This document shows positions 24,785 to 36,626 of a stretch of DNA of 64,000 bases, one piece after another. The stretch is from contig JAWPHD010002633.1 in NCBI GenBank assembly GCA_037043455.1, positions 178,501 to 242,500 of the forward strand, given 5' to 3'. The notes beneath the pieces are model-generated. The model saw nothing but the letters and a program-made list of their open reading frames with translations. It had not been told where the DNA came from and searched no databases. The first letter of the stretch is position 1. Every line of letters starts with the position of its first letter. This DNA comes from Cyrtodaria siliqua. Lineage: Eukaryota > Mollusca > Bivalvia > Adapedonta > Hiatellidae. Both the position numbers and the translations under genes were made by a program.

Positions 24785-24935
24785 TTAACATTATATTATA
24801 GGTTATTGCATTTGTATGGCTAAATATTACTTGGAACGAGTTGTTTTGGCAAAGGACGACGAGCTTGCGAGTCGTCCTGCGCCAAAACAACGAGTTCCAA
24901 GTAATATTTAGCCATACAAATTCAATAACCTTTTT
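24785..24935. repeat. Long near-perfect palindrome
   Basis: Arms of about 55 bp (left starting GGTTATTGCATTTGTATGGC, right ending GCCATACAAATTCAATAACC) flank a centre in which GACGACGAGC / GAGTCGTC is also self-complementary. It is predicted to form a long hairpin. A foldback or TIR element is likely. Confidence 0.8.
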
Positions 24936-25424
24936 ATTGTATACTTTCATATTGTTTTTGATCAATGTTAATTGTATGACTATTACTTTTCATTGTATGT
25001 GTGTTATTTTTATAGCTTTTGATGAAATTCCTATCTTACCATTCAGTTTCATTTTGTGTGGATGATTATTTTGCGCGAAAACGACGTCGACGTCGGATGA
25101 CGTCATTAAAAGCATCAAGCGATTTTCGGAAGTTTGTTTACCATTCGATAACGTTAAAAACAGTGGGTGAGTGACAATTTGAATTATTTTATCAATTTTT
25201 GCCATAAAAGTTTGTGAAAAAACACGTATTTTTTTGTTGACACTATAGGAAGGATTCCGTTATTTTTATTTGAAAGTAGTTCCTTATTTCTATTTTGCGG
25301 CTCTTAGCAAGCACGAGCAAAAGTTCCCGTGCAATATCAATGCGTGCAAAATCGTAGAATATTGCACGCTTAGCTCAATGCAAACTAAACGGGACAATAT
25401 GAAAGTATACAATAAAACTGTATA
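24934..25424. mobile_element. Possible TIR element, ~490 bp
   Basis: Begins TTATTGTATACTTTCATATT near 24934 and ends with its reverse complement near 25402-25424 (ACAATATGAAAGTATACAATA). No transposase is inside. It sits directly against the palindrome at 24785-24935, so both may be parts of one foldback element. Confidence 0.55.
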
Positions 25425-26126
25425 TACAAAATGCAGTATTTTGTTTGAAGTCCTAATGATATTTAGATACTTTTTTTTTTAAGTTAAATTTGAATTTATC
25501 GAATTTCATTATATAATTGTCATTAAAATAGCTGATGTGAAACATCGTCATACTGTAAACAGTATTCCGGAGATTTGATTGAGAAAGAAATAGTTTAATG
25601 TTTATATATAATTTGTGAATTATGATCTTAGTTCTTTCGCGTATTAATATTTCCCGATTTTAGGAGCGCAATATTTATGCGCGAAAGAACGAGTGCATCC
25701 CAATATATCCCAATATAAATATAATAACCCAGCTAAATAATATAAATCCCCTGTTCCCTGTCAACAGCCCAAATATCGAAGACTCATTTTCGTTCAAAAC
25801 TAAACTTGTTAAGATACGTATTTTATGGTAGTTGTAATTTGCCGCATGTCTTACAGAAAAACTTAAGCATACATCCATATGTGTATATCAATTATTTGTT
25901 TTCATGTATTTAGTTTATTGTGTATTTGATTAACCATGGTGTATTCATTGTTATTGTTTAAGGCGTATTAGTATACTACACGAAGTGTTCAATGGCTTAA
26001 CAAGGTGAATGTAAGTTTACTAGCTAGATAATATTACAGGTATATATTATATGTAGATCTATATCAAATATGAATAGGAGCAAATGTCAGATAAATATTC
26101 AGTTGACTTTGTTGACTTTGTTGTTA
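25425..26126. other. AT-rich non-coding stretch
   Basis: No gene or RNA recognised. A short inverted pair GTTCTTTCGCG (about 25631) / CGCGAAAGAAC (about 25680) flanks about 40 bp. Confidence 0.4.
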
Positions 26127-26294
26127 TATGAACCTGTGATGACACACGCACACTGATTTATATATATATATATATCACATAACATGCGGTGTGGGAGAGT
26201 AATAAAGCCATATGAACCTGTGATGACACACGCACACTGATTTATATATATATATATATCACATAACATGCGGTGTGGGAGTGTAATAAAGCCA
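26127..26294 (+). repeat. 84-bp direct tandem duplication with (TA)n tract
   Basis: Units 26127-26210 and 26211-26294 are essentially identical. Each contains GATGACACACGCACACTGAT, a TA run, and ATCACATAACATGCGGTGTG. The last part recurs, diverged, at about 4290, 8625 and 53765, so it belongs to a dispersed repeat. Confidence 0.85.
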
Positions 26295-27700
26295 TGACGT
26301 ATTTATCATATTACACTATTAAAATAAATATGCAAGTGAAGGTCGAATCATCGTTCGGTCCATTCAGTTCAGCTCGGTGTTCATCTGAATTGCCTCGGCG
26401 ATTTCCGTAACCGTAAGATACCGAATTACGGAAATCCACGACGTAATTCCTTTGTTCAGTGGCGTACGGAAAAGACCGAGTGAACATACTACGTCATCAT
26501 GCGAACATACGACGTCATCAACCGACAAAGCTATATATAGAACATGCAATAGAGCTACAACAAGGCATGTTTCTTATAAAGACTTTTTGGAGTTATGTGA
26601 TAAATATAAAGACTTTTTGGAGTTAGAACCTTACATTCATGACTATTTAAAATTGAATTTATTATACTCTTTGGGTAAAATTAATATGATGCTCGGCTGT
26701 TGTTGTTTTATTTGTGTTTTTTATAAAAACTCGTTTAATAAATTAAATATTAAACAGGCATTCATGTAAAATGCTCTACATATTGTTATGTTGCTTTTTT
26801 AAATGAAATTATTTAACAGTTGTACAGTTGTTGACTTTTGTACCATTTCGATTTTTGAAAACATACGTATTTCAAAATAATATTCCATGTATATAGAGAA
26901 TGTAGAAGTATGTTTTAGGTAGTTTGTATTTGCTATCGTTTCATGCTTACTGTCTACATTTTTGGATCACTTGAAGGGACCAGTGCAAACGCGGGCAGTT
27001 TTGGACTGTTCAGTATTTGTTTAATAATAGTGTGTTGAAGATGCAGTACTCATACCTGCACGCTGTTTTAAGTTTAAATATCAATCATAGTATCATCTGA
27101 AAGAAAGGAAATTAGTAAAGTAACTTATAAAACCTTTTTTCAAAACTTGCATTTGTGTTGAAATAACATTATATTTTCATAAACACTCTTTGAATGCACT
27201 ATCTGTCCCTTTGGAAAATATTGTAAATGTCAAAGAGTATAAAAAAAGGTTTAAGAAATAAAAGAATGAAAACCTTTGGAAAGGTTCTGCATATATATGT
27301 AACTATTTTGTTTCTATTGTTTATATTGCCATTGTTCTCATGTGTTTAGCCGCCTTGAATACAGAATAGGTAAAAGAAGTTTAAGAACTGAAATGTTTAT
27401 AATGTTAGTATGCTCTTTATTAAAACAGGGAACGTTATGAATAATGTGCAATAAACGGCTTTGTTTAGAATACGATGAACAAAATAGTGTATTACACTGA
27501 GGGGCGTCCTTTTCATATGTCATTATTAATAAGTATTTTAATAGGTCAATTCAAATTATTATTTGATGATTATATTGCACCAATACTAGTAAGACCTTTT
27601 GTAAAATAACGAAGAAAACTAAAAAAACTTCAAATTGTTTTACCTTTTATTTAAATATATGCAAGCAGATTTAAAGTAAATATTATAATGGATAATAAAC
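26295..27700. other. Non-coding stretch with dispersed repeat remnant
   Basis: 26295-26470 resembles 6385-6540. The remainder, to 27700, has no recognised gene. A short direct repeat AAAGACTTTTTGGAGTTA at about 26578 and 26608 makes a small open frame look repetitive. Confidence 0.4.
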
Positions 27701-27708
27701 TGATGTGT

Positions 27709-28050
27709 TGATTGCAATGTGTGTTAGGTGATTTGCGTTTTCAAGTGAATAGCGTTGTTTGCTTGCAATCGGACGACCCGGGTTCAAGCCTCACCGGTGG
27801 CACTGAGTTTCGTCGGTGTTTTCTTGGTCAAGACACCTTCTCTGAGCCTCGTCTGTCGGATGGGGACTTTAACCGAGCGGTCCCGTCAATCTTCCGAGAA
27901 CGCTAAATTTGGAACCACAGGAATATATTCGTTAGTAAGCGTATGGAAGGTTCACGGATTCCTGTGTATCATTCCTCTCTCCCTCTGTTGTGGTGTTAAT
28001 CTATACTGTGATGAAAAGCCGTTTAACAACATTCAATTCAATGTTTGTTA
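27709..28050 (+). mobile_element. tRNA-derived SINE
   Basis: The 5' part has a good pol III B box (GGTTCAAGCCT, about 27781) after a degenerate A-box region, then a TCAAGACACCTT core, CCTCTCTCCCTCTG, and an AACATTCAATTCAA-like tail. A related truncated copy lies at 24275-24440. The tRNA-like head is too degenerate to be a working tRNA gene. Confidence 0.6.
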
Positions 28051-29864
28051 TATACTCCTTTATGTCAGTAGTATATACATGTACAATGGTTCGCAATATA
28101 AAAGCCAAACGATTAATATGTATGATTTAACAACAAAAGACGTTGAGCCATCGAGTTTTGGAGATCAAATATCATGAATAATATTTACACCGAAGGTAAC
28201 ACGGGGCTCAATGTAAATGCACGTACACATATAATATTATTTATATTTTTATAAATTATAAATGATGTTATTATATGCGAACAGTCTTTTTTCTATACTA
28301 TTTGGTATATAATATTATATAAATTGACTAAATATAATAAAAACGTGTATTTTTTCCGTTGTCAAGTAGATATATACTTTTATATCTTAAACATGATGTT
28401 TGTAAATAGTCTCTGATTTTATAGTATGTTGTATATAATATTCTACAATGATTGACATTATGATACAAACATGTTACCTTTTCCGCTGACAAGTAGTCAT
28501 TTATTGATCGTGTAATCAATGACATCTGATAATAATATGAGTACGTGATCCGAGTATTAACGTTCATACCTAACGTTCATAACCCATTCAACCACTTCTT
28601 CAAGAAGCGAAAATGAGGTTGGCTTGGGTATAAAATAAAACCTTAATTTCAGCTTAAAAAGAAATGCATATTGTAAAATTAAAACATTTAATAGGTAATT
28701 TTAAACAGGTTTTCACATATTTTTCAGTAAAAATTGTTTTAAACGTGTTTTATTGTCGAAATATCCGTTATAAAATCCTGCTAATATAAGCTTTCCCATC
28801 GTTTAATGGAATTAAGGCGGGACCCCGTAACATTATTTGTCGATTTCTAGGGGTTTGTTTATATAGTTACGAGATCATCTCTACGTTTTTGCATATTAAT
28901 GCGGCCAAGGTTGAGGATAATCTGACGAGGATCGTGAAACTCTGATTTTTTTAAAGTCCGACTGAAGCATTTATGAACGTAATAATAAACGTTTGTTGTT
29001 CTTTCCATGTTAAAAAATTGAAGTGAAATGTCCAAAATTGATTTTTCTTATGATTCACTTGTAATATTACTGCATCCTATTATTAAGTGGCCTAGGCTGT
29101 TTTATGTTAAATAGTTGCTATACTTACTTACTTATTTACTCAAATGAAACATCATAACCTATGACTTAAGTTTACTGTTTTATCAAGGCACTGCGATATT
29201 GATTGTTTTGAGTGTGTCTTGCACACTACTTTGGAAATACCCATACAAAAACAGAAATTAATTTTTCGATGAAAAAGTTATGTCACACAATTTGTTTTAC
29301 AGATTTGATTTTAAATAAGAAAACCATTTATTGTAATGAAACAAACATTTGTTTGTTAAGATACTGAGGCATATAATTATAATGGTTAGTACACTTTTTG
29401 CTTAGAAAAATTCTACGTCAAATAACGATTTCAGTTTAAAAACGAGAAAAAAAAAGTACTACAAAGTTATATCTTACAGAAGGTGTTAAACTTGGTTTAC
29501 ACATCTAATTTACACATTTTATTTAAGTTGTATGATTATAACCAGGACTATTCCATAGCCATGTTGTATATTTTTTACTTGCTATCTTAGTTAATTTATC
29601 TTGTTGACGCTTATATTCTTGTTTTGTCATATACTCATCTGAATAAATTCAGGACCATCAAATTGAACAGTAATAATTACTTAATCGTTAATATTAAGGA
29701 TTTTAAAATGTTAATATATGTGTTTAATGTAGCAATTGTAAAATAATACAACTAAACTTAAAAGTTGCAAAAATACATATTCTTACAATATATGTATGCC
29801 ATCCTGGTTTAAACAATGTGTGTTTACAAACACAAATAAATGTGTGTTTGTAGCTATTGTACAT
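28051..29864. other. AT-rich non-coding stretch
   Basis: No gene, RNA or convincing repeat recognised. Confidence 0.4.
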
Positions 29865-29868
29865 TTAA

Positions 29869-30382
29869 AGGGTGCATAGTAAACAGTCAAACAATCTTTA
29901 ATCTTGACAGTTCTGAAAAAAAAATGGTAAAATATGTAAGACTTATCAAATCGGATATAAAAAAGAAAATATGACCATTTGAAGGTTTTTCTTAACCAGA
30001 TATTAGAGCCCATATTTTGAGAAATATGATGTCATTGTTCCAAATCCGTATATGTCATATTGCTAAATATCATTTTACGCTAAAATCACTGCAAATGAGT
30101 GTAAAATCCATTATAATGCATCATAACACTTTAGTATACTTATGTTTCCGTTGCTGTGATTTTTCCTCTATAAATCATTTAATTAACATATTTAGAAATA
30201 TTCCATATATAATTGCGATGTCATAGTTCTCAAAATGTCGGCTACCATATAATTTCAAAATAACCTTCAAATGATCATATTTTCTTTGTTTATTATCCGA
30301 TTTTGATAATTCTTTCACCCTTGACCAAGTTTTTTTGAAATTTCATTAATAATAATTGCCTAGTTGTATGCCTACACTCCCT
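29869..30382. mobile_element. 514-bp MITE with TTAA target duplication
   Basis: TTAA at 29865-29868 and 30383-30386 flanks inverted ends (AGGGTGCATAG.. and ..GCCTACACTCCCT). Diverged terminal inverted repeats extend about 130 bp inward; the best-matched portion is AAAATATGACCATTTGAAGG near 29967 against CCTTCAAATGATCATATTTT near 30263. TTAA targets are typical of piggyBac and Kolobok-type transposons. There is no ORF, so it is non-autonomous. Confidence 0.75.
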
Positions 30383-30435
30383 TTAATGATAAAGTGTGTA
30401 TGTAGAGAATAATATGCAGTGCATTGTACTATCAA

Positions 30436-30670
30436 GTTTATTAGGCGAAGCTTAAGAAACCAATAATTCTGCGTTTTCGTGCCGAGCCTAATAAACCTGA
30501 CAGTAAAATGCACAGATATAATATCATTTTAACTTTTAGATTATCCACATTTTCTGTATGGTTACTTGTTTTTATCTTTTTAACAAAATGTTATTGTTGT
30601 CTCAAATGATCTATACTAACAGTTAGCGCCTAATAAAGCCAAATGTGTTATGTCACCCATTTATTAGGCA
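30436..30670. repeat. Four alternating copies of TTTATTAGGC
   Basis: TTTATTAGGC near 30438 is paired with GCCTAATAAA near 30486. Then GCCTAATAAA near 30628 is paired with TTTATTAGGC near 30659. These make two facing hairpin-capable pairs within 240 bp. Confidence 0.7.
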
Positions 30671-32299
30671 GACAAGCACATATCTGCATGATAAACACAT
30701 TTTAGAGTGCTGTATTGAGGTTAAATAAACTATAAAACATAAACATGTATTCGTTGCTTTATATTTGCTGATCAGCACTTCTGGAGCATGTTGACCACCA
30801 CTTCTGGAGCATGGACACTGTTTTTCAGTAAGTGGGTCCATATGATGTTTTGCAATGTTACCTTACATTAATGATGAAAACAACGGTTCTTTTCAGTTTT
30901 AGTTAAAGAATGAAATGGTAGGAAATTAGTAAAAAATAATTTTGGCGTTCATGTCATTTATTTTTGAAAATAAAGACGAATAAATGTCAAATTGTAAACT
31001 TTCGTTACTGTCGCTAAATGCCTTGTCCGATGTTTTACACCAAATATTTCATAGCTAATCAGCATTCTTAGTCAAAATTCGATGTTTAGTTCAAGTTGTA
31101 TGCCTTGCGGTTAGAGAAAATACTGGAAAACTTCCATCCCTTACATATGTTATAACTTATATATATTTGTTTGCGTGTCGCCAGACTTTCAAATATTCAT
31201 AAAACCTTCTAGATAGTTTTTAGTTTGCATCAAAACCACACTACCTTTGCATTTTCATGTAAAGTTACAGTCTTGCCATGACTTTCGTACATATGCTTAT
31301 TATGACCAACTTACCTATCTGCCTCAAAAGTAATGTTCCATGAATTATAAAGTGGAGAAGATTACCATCCCTTTCAAAAAGTAAATACTAAAACTTTCGT
31401 TACCATGTATTTAATCTTTAACGAACACGATGGCCCATAAATGTTCTTTCTAATATTACATTACCTTTATTAAACATAGCGCAATTTAATAATGTTTTTC
31501 TTTTATTGCAAAACTTGCGTAGAATCACCCACAGTAACATGTTTATTAAATGTTCGTTACTTAAACTTTCGTTATCAACATATGAAACTAAATGTTCGAA
31601 TACGGATAGCTCTAAGTTTATGACGTCGTCGTAAAATTTTACTTCCGCGCTGCTTCTAAACATGAACAGAAGACGTGCAAAAGTATAAAATCATCAATTG
31701 CAGACATATATCACCCTAATCGTGAGTATACCATAAGATGCGAAGTTTTATTTAGTCTAAATATGAAAATCTTTCATATCTTTTAGATGTGTAACTTAAA
31801 CGAAGCTTGATTGTATGTGGCGAAACAACACACGCTGCCCTAGTTACCTCCCTTTGCTGTATAGGGGTGAATGCAAAGATGTAAATCTTCGTTACATTTT
31901 GGTAACGAATATTTTATATATTACATTCCTTCGATTGGAGTATTTTGAGGGGAGTTTTGTCAGAGATGTTTATATAAGTAAGTTAAATAATCAAAGCATC
32001 AATAATGAACGTGTGTTTTGTACCCTTTGGTATGCATGCCTTTTATGTGTATGCAGTTACACTACGACAGTTGACTTTTTAAAAAATTCAAATCAGGTGT
32101 CAGTTGGTAAGGTTTAAAGTTGCACATCAGGCTTCTTTCAAATACAGTAGAGTGCATGATATTCAGAAAATATTTTATAAACAAAAATGTTATTGTGCAG
32201 CAAACCATTACTTAAAGTATTCTATTTGAAATCATAGTAACTAAGGTTTGATGAAAGTAACGAAAGTCTCATATATTTCAGGATTGGTTTAGTGGCATA
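30671..32299. other. Non-coding stretch with repeated CTTTCGTTAC motif
   Basis: No gene recognised. The motif CTTTCGTTAC occurs at 30999-31008, 31394-31403 and (minus) 32257-32266, with one-base variants at 31566 and 31886. The cluster continues on the far side of the pseudogene at 32300. Confidence 0.5.
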
Positions 32300-33649
32300 A
32301 TGGTGAAGAGCAGAGCCGAAATTCAGAAAGCATATCGTCAAAGATTAAAAGAGAAAAATGAAGAAGAGTATCTAAAGAGGGAACGGGAGAGAATGAAACG
32401 CAGTTATGTCTCCTCATCGGCACTATCAGAAAATGACAGAAATCGGAGGAATGTGAAAAATCGAGAAAAGCTGAGGCGATATTACCAAAGAAAGAAAGAG
32501 GAAAGGGTCGTTAATCCATCAGTTGATATGGAAACTAGTGGATACGAGACTGAACAAGCCGGCTTATCACAAGAGAGAGGACGTATGCAAGTTCGTTTAA
32601 ATTTCCCAAACAATAGGAGAAGGGGTGCGATTAGAAGATGGAAACGAGAATTGTCTGAAGCAAATTCAAGAATAAGGCTACTTGAACAAGAGAGAGATTC
32701 TATTCGTTAAAGGTGTAAGACGGCTCAAAGAAAGCGAAGAAAAAAGAAACTTTCAAACTTAGCGACACTGTTGAACTAACCCCTAGGAAGCAAACAGAGA
32801 AGATTATTGATGATGCAAATCTCTCTTCCAGTCAGAGAGAAATAATCAAAAAGCCATTACTGTTGGGGAATGTCATGGTAAGTGAAGTGAAAGCGACAAA
32901 AAAGGAAACACCAAAGGGAAGTATGAAAGCTCTACATAGAGTAGTGTCAGGCAAAATTATGAAGAAATACAGACGCTCAAGATTACTTGCTAGTAAGACT
33001 GGACTTTTCGGTTTGTGTCTTCGACGCAATGCACAGAGATGGATCAAGCCCAAGAAAATAGACCAGTGAAATCGGTCAAAGGCACAATGAAAATACACGC
33101 AGTTGTAGGACTGGGCGAATCGCAAATTAAAGTTCGTGATGTCAGTTGTTACTGTAACACTTGCCTGTCAGGACAAATTTGTAATTCTTGGAGGTATGAA
33201 AACACCAAATCAAACAACAAACTGATTGAACAAAATGATGGAAATATTGAAATGGCAACAAATGCTAACATCAATGAAACCGTATCTGAGCAATCGGACA
33301 TCAGAAATCCAGAAACTAGTACCTGTGTTGGAAATGACATGATTGATACGATAGAAAGCGACAGTTTGCAGTCAATGATTATGTGGCAGCAGTCTATGAC
33401 GGGAAGTGGTATGTTGGACAAGTAACTAATAAAGATGAGGCAGATTGTGAAATTGAAATAAATTTCATGGAAACAAGGAAGCACTTGTTTCAATGGCCTA
33501 GAAATCAGGACTCGATATGGCTAAATGAGAAAACGGTTTTGTGTAAAATAAATCAACCAGAAGCTACGGGAAAGTCAAAGAGAATGTATAAGATGACTGA
33601 AAATGACAAAGACAAAGTGTTGAAACTCTTTGCTGAAAATATGCAGTAA
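32300..33649 (+). pseudogene. Internally deleted, frameshifted copy of a multicopy invertebrate ORF family
   Basis: Coding similarity is spread over three frames. 32300-32710 encodes a basic N-terminus (MVKSRAEIQKAYRQRL, then a Lys/Arg/Glu-rich coiled segment). About 32755-33068 encodes LTPRKQTEKII, LLLGNVMVSEVKA and a basic stretch. 33069-33425 encodes GTMKIHAVVGLG and RDVSCYCNTC. 33383-33649 encodes VAAVYDGKWYVGQV, FQWPRNQDSIW and a hydrophilic C-terminus. From memory, full-length members in molluscs and cnidarians carry several hundred extra residues between the second and third blocks, with spaced acidic residues suggesting an RNase H-like (DDE) fold. That middle is absent here. I infer a dead, deletion derivative of a transposon-like gene. 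No database name is claimed. Confidence 0.6.
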
Positions 33650-35005
33650 ATGTAAGATAAAGTAGTAGCTGTGTTACTGTGTGGTAATTATCTGAGATTA
33701 CGGAACTCTTACTTATATATCAGGCCTCTTCAAGTAACAAACTAGACGGGTAAAAGAGGTCGTTATCCAGTAAAAGATAAACAGTTAATTTTCAATTTAT
33801 TTTATATTAAGTAAAAAGTTTTGTTTAAAGTTAATTGTGTTATCCTTAAACTTTCGTTACCAAAAACTTTCGTTACTACTTCTAGTTTCATGGTTTCTAG
33901 ATCATAGAATGATTAATATAAATGAAACGGCAATGTCAGGAAGACATAAAATGTTAAGAAATATGCATTTAACCAAGAACGTTATGATTTATTATCACTG
34001 ACACTGCATTTGTTGGTATATTTATTAAAATTTGTTTGATTTTCTGGATAATAGATAGTACTTATAATACATATTTTACAAAGAAATGCTAAAAAATATT
34101 AAACAAAGTATGAATATATATATTTTGAGTGAATATTTAGGATTAAAATGGAAAATTACAGAAATGTCAGTCAAACACATATTTCATGTTTGTGTTCAGT
34201 TATCAATAAACCTTCGTTACATTTTGTGTGTATTGTTGTTCCTATTCTATGAATTCTGTCAAGGGCATTAGGATGATGACTGATATTTTCATTTAAAAAT
34301 AAGACAACACCGATGCCATTTACCTTTAATACAAACAATTTATGTATCTGTTCATTTGTGAATAGAAATTGACAAGTACCTCTTTTTCAAAACTGACATT
34401 AATAGAAATAAGAAAGGGTTTAAAACACAAATAAAAGTAAAGTATGAACACAACTACAGTGAAATATTTACAGTTTTCTCTTTTCTTATCAAAAGCATAT
34501 ATATATGAAATACACTGAAACATTACAAATCTGTTGGAATGCAATGTAATGGACATTTCTACTTATCTAAATCAATAGATGACACAATAACGAAGGATTT
34601 TTTAAGCAACAGTTTCACCTTTACCTGTTACATACTTCAGCTAGGCATATCTTGGAAACGGTAAGAGTGTTGCATTCAACATTTTAGAGTAACTTTCTGG
34701 AAAGGTAGTGCATAATTATACAACAAAGGACAATCGTACAAACAGAGGTTCATTTTTCAGATTTTTTTTCTTTGAAATGTACCTACTTATTGAAAAACAG
34801 TGGGAATGAAGTAACCTGATGCACTTACACACACAACAGTAGAAAACTACTTTTTTCGGTTTTTGCTATGAATGCTTTTTTGGCCCTACTGGCCTGTGGC
34901 AAGCTGTGTGATGAACCTCATGAGAGGTAATGTATATAAACCTCTCGCGCCTCCTAGCACCGACTTAAGCGATGATTTGTTGTTTGCTTTAAAGTCACAG
35001 ATTGG
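33650..35005. other. AT-rich non-coding stretch
   Basis: Contains CTTTCGTTAC at 33851-33860 and 33867-33876 and a variant at 34211. No gene recognised. Confidence 0.45.
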
Positions 35006-35007
35006 GC

Positions 35008-35130
35008 TCCGGATGATCTCAAAGGACCAGTAAGTAATAACTCTACTGATATGTAGTCGGAGCAAGTTTTTACGGTTTTTACGGCCGCCTTACAGTACTA
35101 AACAAACTATAATGTGAATAATAATAAACA
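35008..35130. repeat. Dispersed repeat shared with 7820-7945
   Basis: Same blocks and orientation as the copy near 7820 (AAAGGACCAGTAAGTAATAA, TGTAGTCGGAGCAAG, TACGGCCGCC). Confidence 0.65.
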
Positions 35131-35334
35131 CTGAAAAGGGGATCTTTTGAAAGCAACAAACACAAACAAGAGATAAAAGTAGCAAAACATGTAAAATCTC
35201 TATTCACAAACCAAACCTTGGACCCTCGCGGCGCAGCCATTTCCCATCCTAGGGAATTCATTTGTGAAACATATAGCTAATGGTTGGTGATCATAAAGAA
35301 AAACTGTCGAAATCTGTTTAGTGGTTCTTGACAA

Positions 35335-35545
35335 GATGTTTAATGTTTTGACCAAATATGATAATGGCGGCTATCGTGGATGTCGCATTGACCTAATTTA
35401 TACAACGTTGAAGTCACTTGAAATTTCATCAAAATTTGCAAAGCGAATTCTGAGGAGAAGTCGTTTGAAGCAATAATTAACGTCAAAAAGACGACGGACG
35501 GACGGACGACGGGTGATACCAATAACTCATCTTTGAGTTTTTGAT
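35335..35545 (+). mobile_element. Single-unit element ending in GGACGGACG tract and hairpin
   Basis: A ~160-bp unit (AATTTCATCAAAATTTGCAA and flanks) ends in GACGACGGACGGACGGACGA (35491-35510). It is followed by a perfect hairpin AACTCA-TCTT-TGAGTT at 35524-35539 and TAAAA soon after. The layout matches other arrays in this window. Confidence 0.5.
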
Positions 35546-35625
35546 TCAGGTGAGTTAAAATCTACAGATTTAGTTCATTCAGGTTATTCTAATTTAAGTT
35601 TAGCATGAAATAACATAAAGACAAG

Positions 35626-35675
35626 AGCTGTCAGAGGACAGCATGCAGCTGTCAGAGGACAGCATGCTCGATTAT
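35626..35675 (+). repeat. ACAAGAG plus duplicated hairpin GCTGTC-AGAG-GACAGC
   Basis: ACAAGAGCTGTCAGAGGACA starts here. The 16-bp hairpin with perfect 6-bp stem is repeated in tandem 22 bp apart, followed by TCGATTATTCGAAT. The ACAAGAG start resembles starts near 36627, 40711 and 59025. Confidence 0.6.
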
Positions 35676-35737
35676 TCGAATCACTTACACATACATATCT
35701 CATAATTTGCTATTGACGATATCAGAGTTACGGGATT

Positions 35738-35922
35738 GGTTTAAACTTATTTATTTTACATCGATTGTAACGAAAGCTGTATGAACTTATTTGAATTACT
35801 ATCGATGTCTTCCTGGGTAGAACCAGTACTAAGCTAATGCAGATAAATTGTTTTGCTCAGGAACACAACGCATATGGCAATGGCGGGGATCGAACACACG
35901 ACTTTTCGATTGAGTATGCAGC
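35738..35922 (-). mobile_element. SINE, minus-strand copy of the 54165 family
   Basis: The reverse complement matches 54210-54370: GGTTCGAT/GTTCGATCCC B-box region, CATTGCCATATGCGTTGTGT, CCTGAGCAA, AGTACTGGTTCTAC.CAGGAA, and the tail TCGTTACAATCGATGTAAAA. The 5' tRNA-like part is degenerate. Confidence 0.75.
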
Positions 35923-36626
35923 TATAAAAGTTGAAAACTAAAAAACATGAACACAAAAACTTGATATTGAAAAGGTTGTGAAATAACACTTTCAAACGAC
36001 AATCGCTTTTTAGGGACCCTACGGCGTGCCAGTGCTTTGTGCCAATCAGATTACACTGCTATGAAAATATCGAAACTGAAATTAAAATTCTATATTTCAC
36101 CTGTTTTTCAACAGAGAAACACTGCATTGCACTGGTTAGCATAATTTAATCCTACAAACATACCCACGATATGTCCAGAATTCACACTGTATGTATTGTT
36201 GTTTACCTTTACAGACTAATACAACGCAACGCATAGTGTCCATAATATAGTCCATAATATAAAGCCGGGCAATTTTCAAAAGTTTACAATAAAATTTCCC
36301 AAGACGATGTATGGCAGGTTCTTTCGAGCCAAACTACAGTGTAAATTTGCGAGGTATTGTTTCAAGTATGTTACTGATGTCTTTGGTGACACGTAGATTC
36401 CTACAACAGTAAGACTGGGCAGGCTATCACCACTTTTCAAATGGAATCTGATCTGCAGATTCAGGCGTTGACAATGAACAAAAGTACAAACTATGTAAGG
36501 CGATTCATAAATATTATAAAAAATAAATTGATTTTCAAGATAAACTTCAACCAATAATGAACTTAAATGTAAGAGGCCCAAGACGACCTGTGGACGCTCT
36601 ACTGACTAAAGATAAGGTTTATGTAC

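Noticed and set aside
27712..28177. Two open frames of 64 and 140 codons
   Set aside because: They lie on a SINE and its tail and have no recognisable domain.
32866..32885. Splice donor GTAAGT at 32879 inside the degenerate ORF
   Set aside because: The reading frame continues sensibly through it (NVMVSEVKA), matching the family, so it is coding sequence.
36276..36581. 101-codon minus-strand open frame
   Set aside because: No convincing domain and no splice or start support. It might be a very degraded retroelement piece, but I cannot show it.
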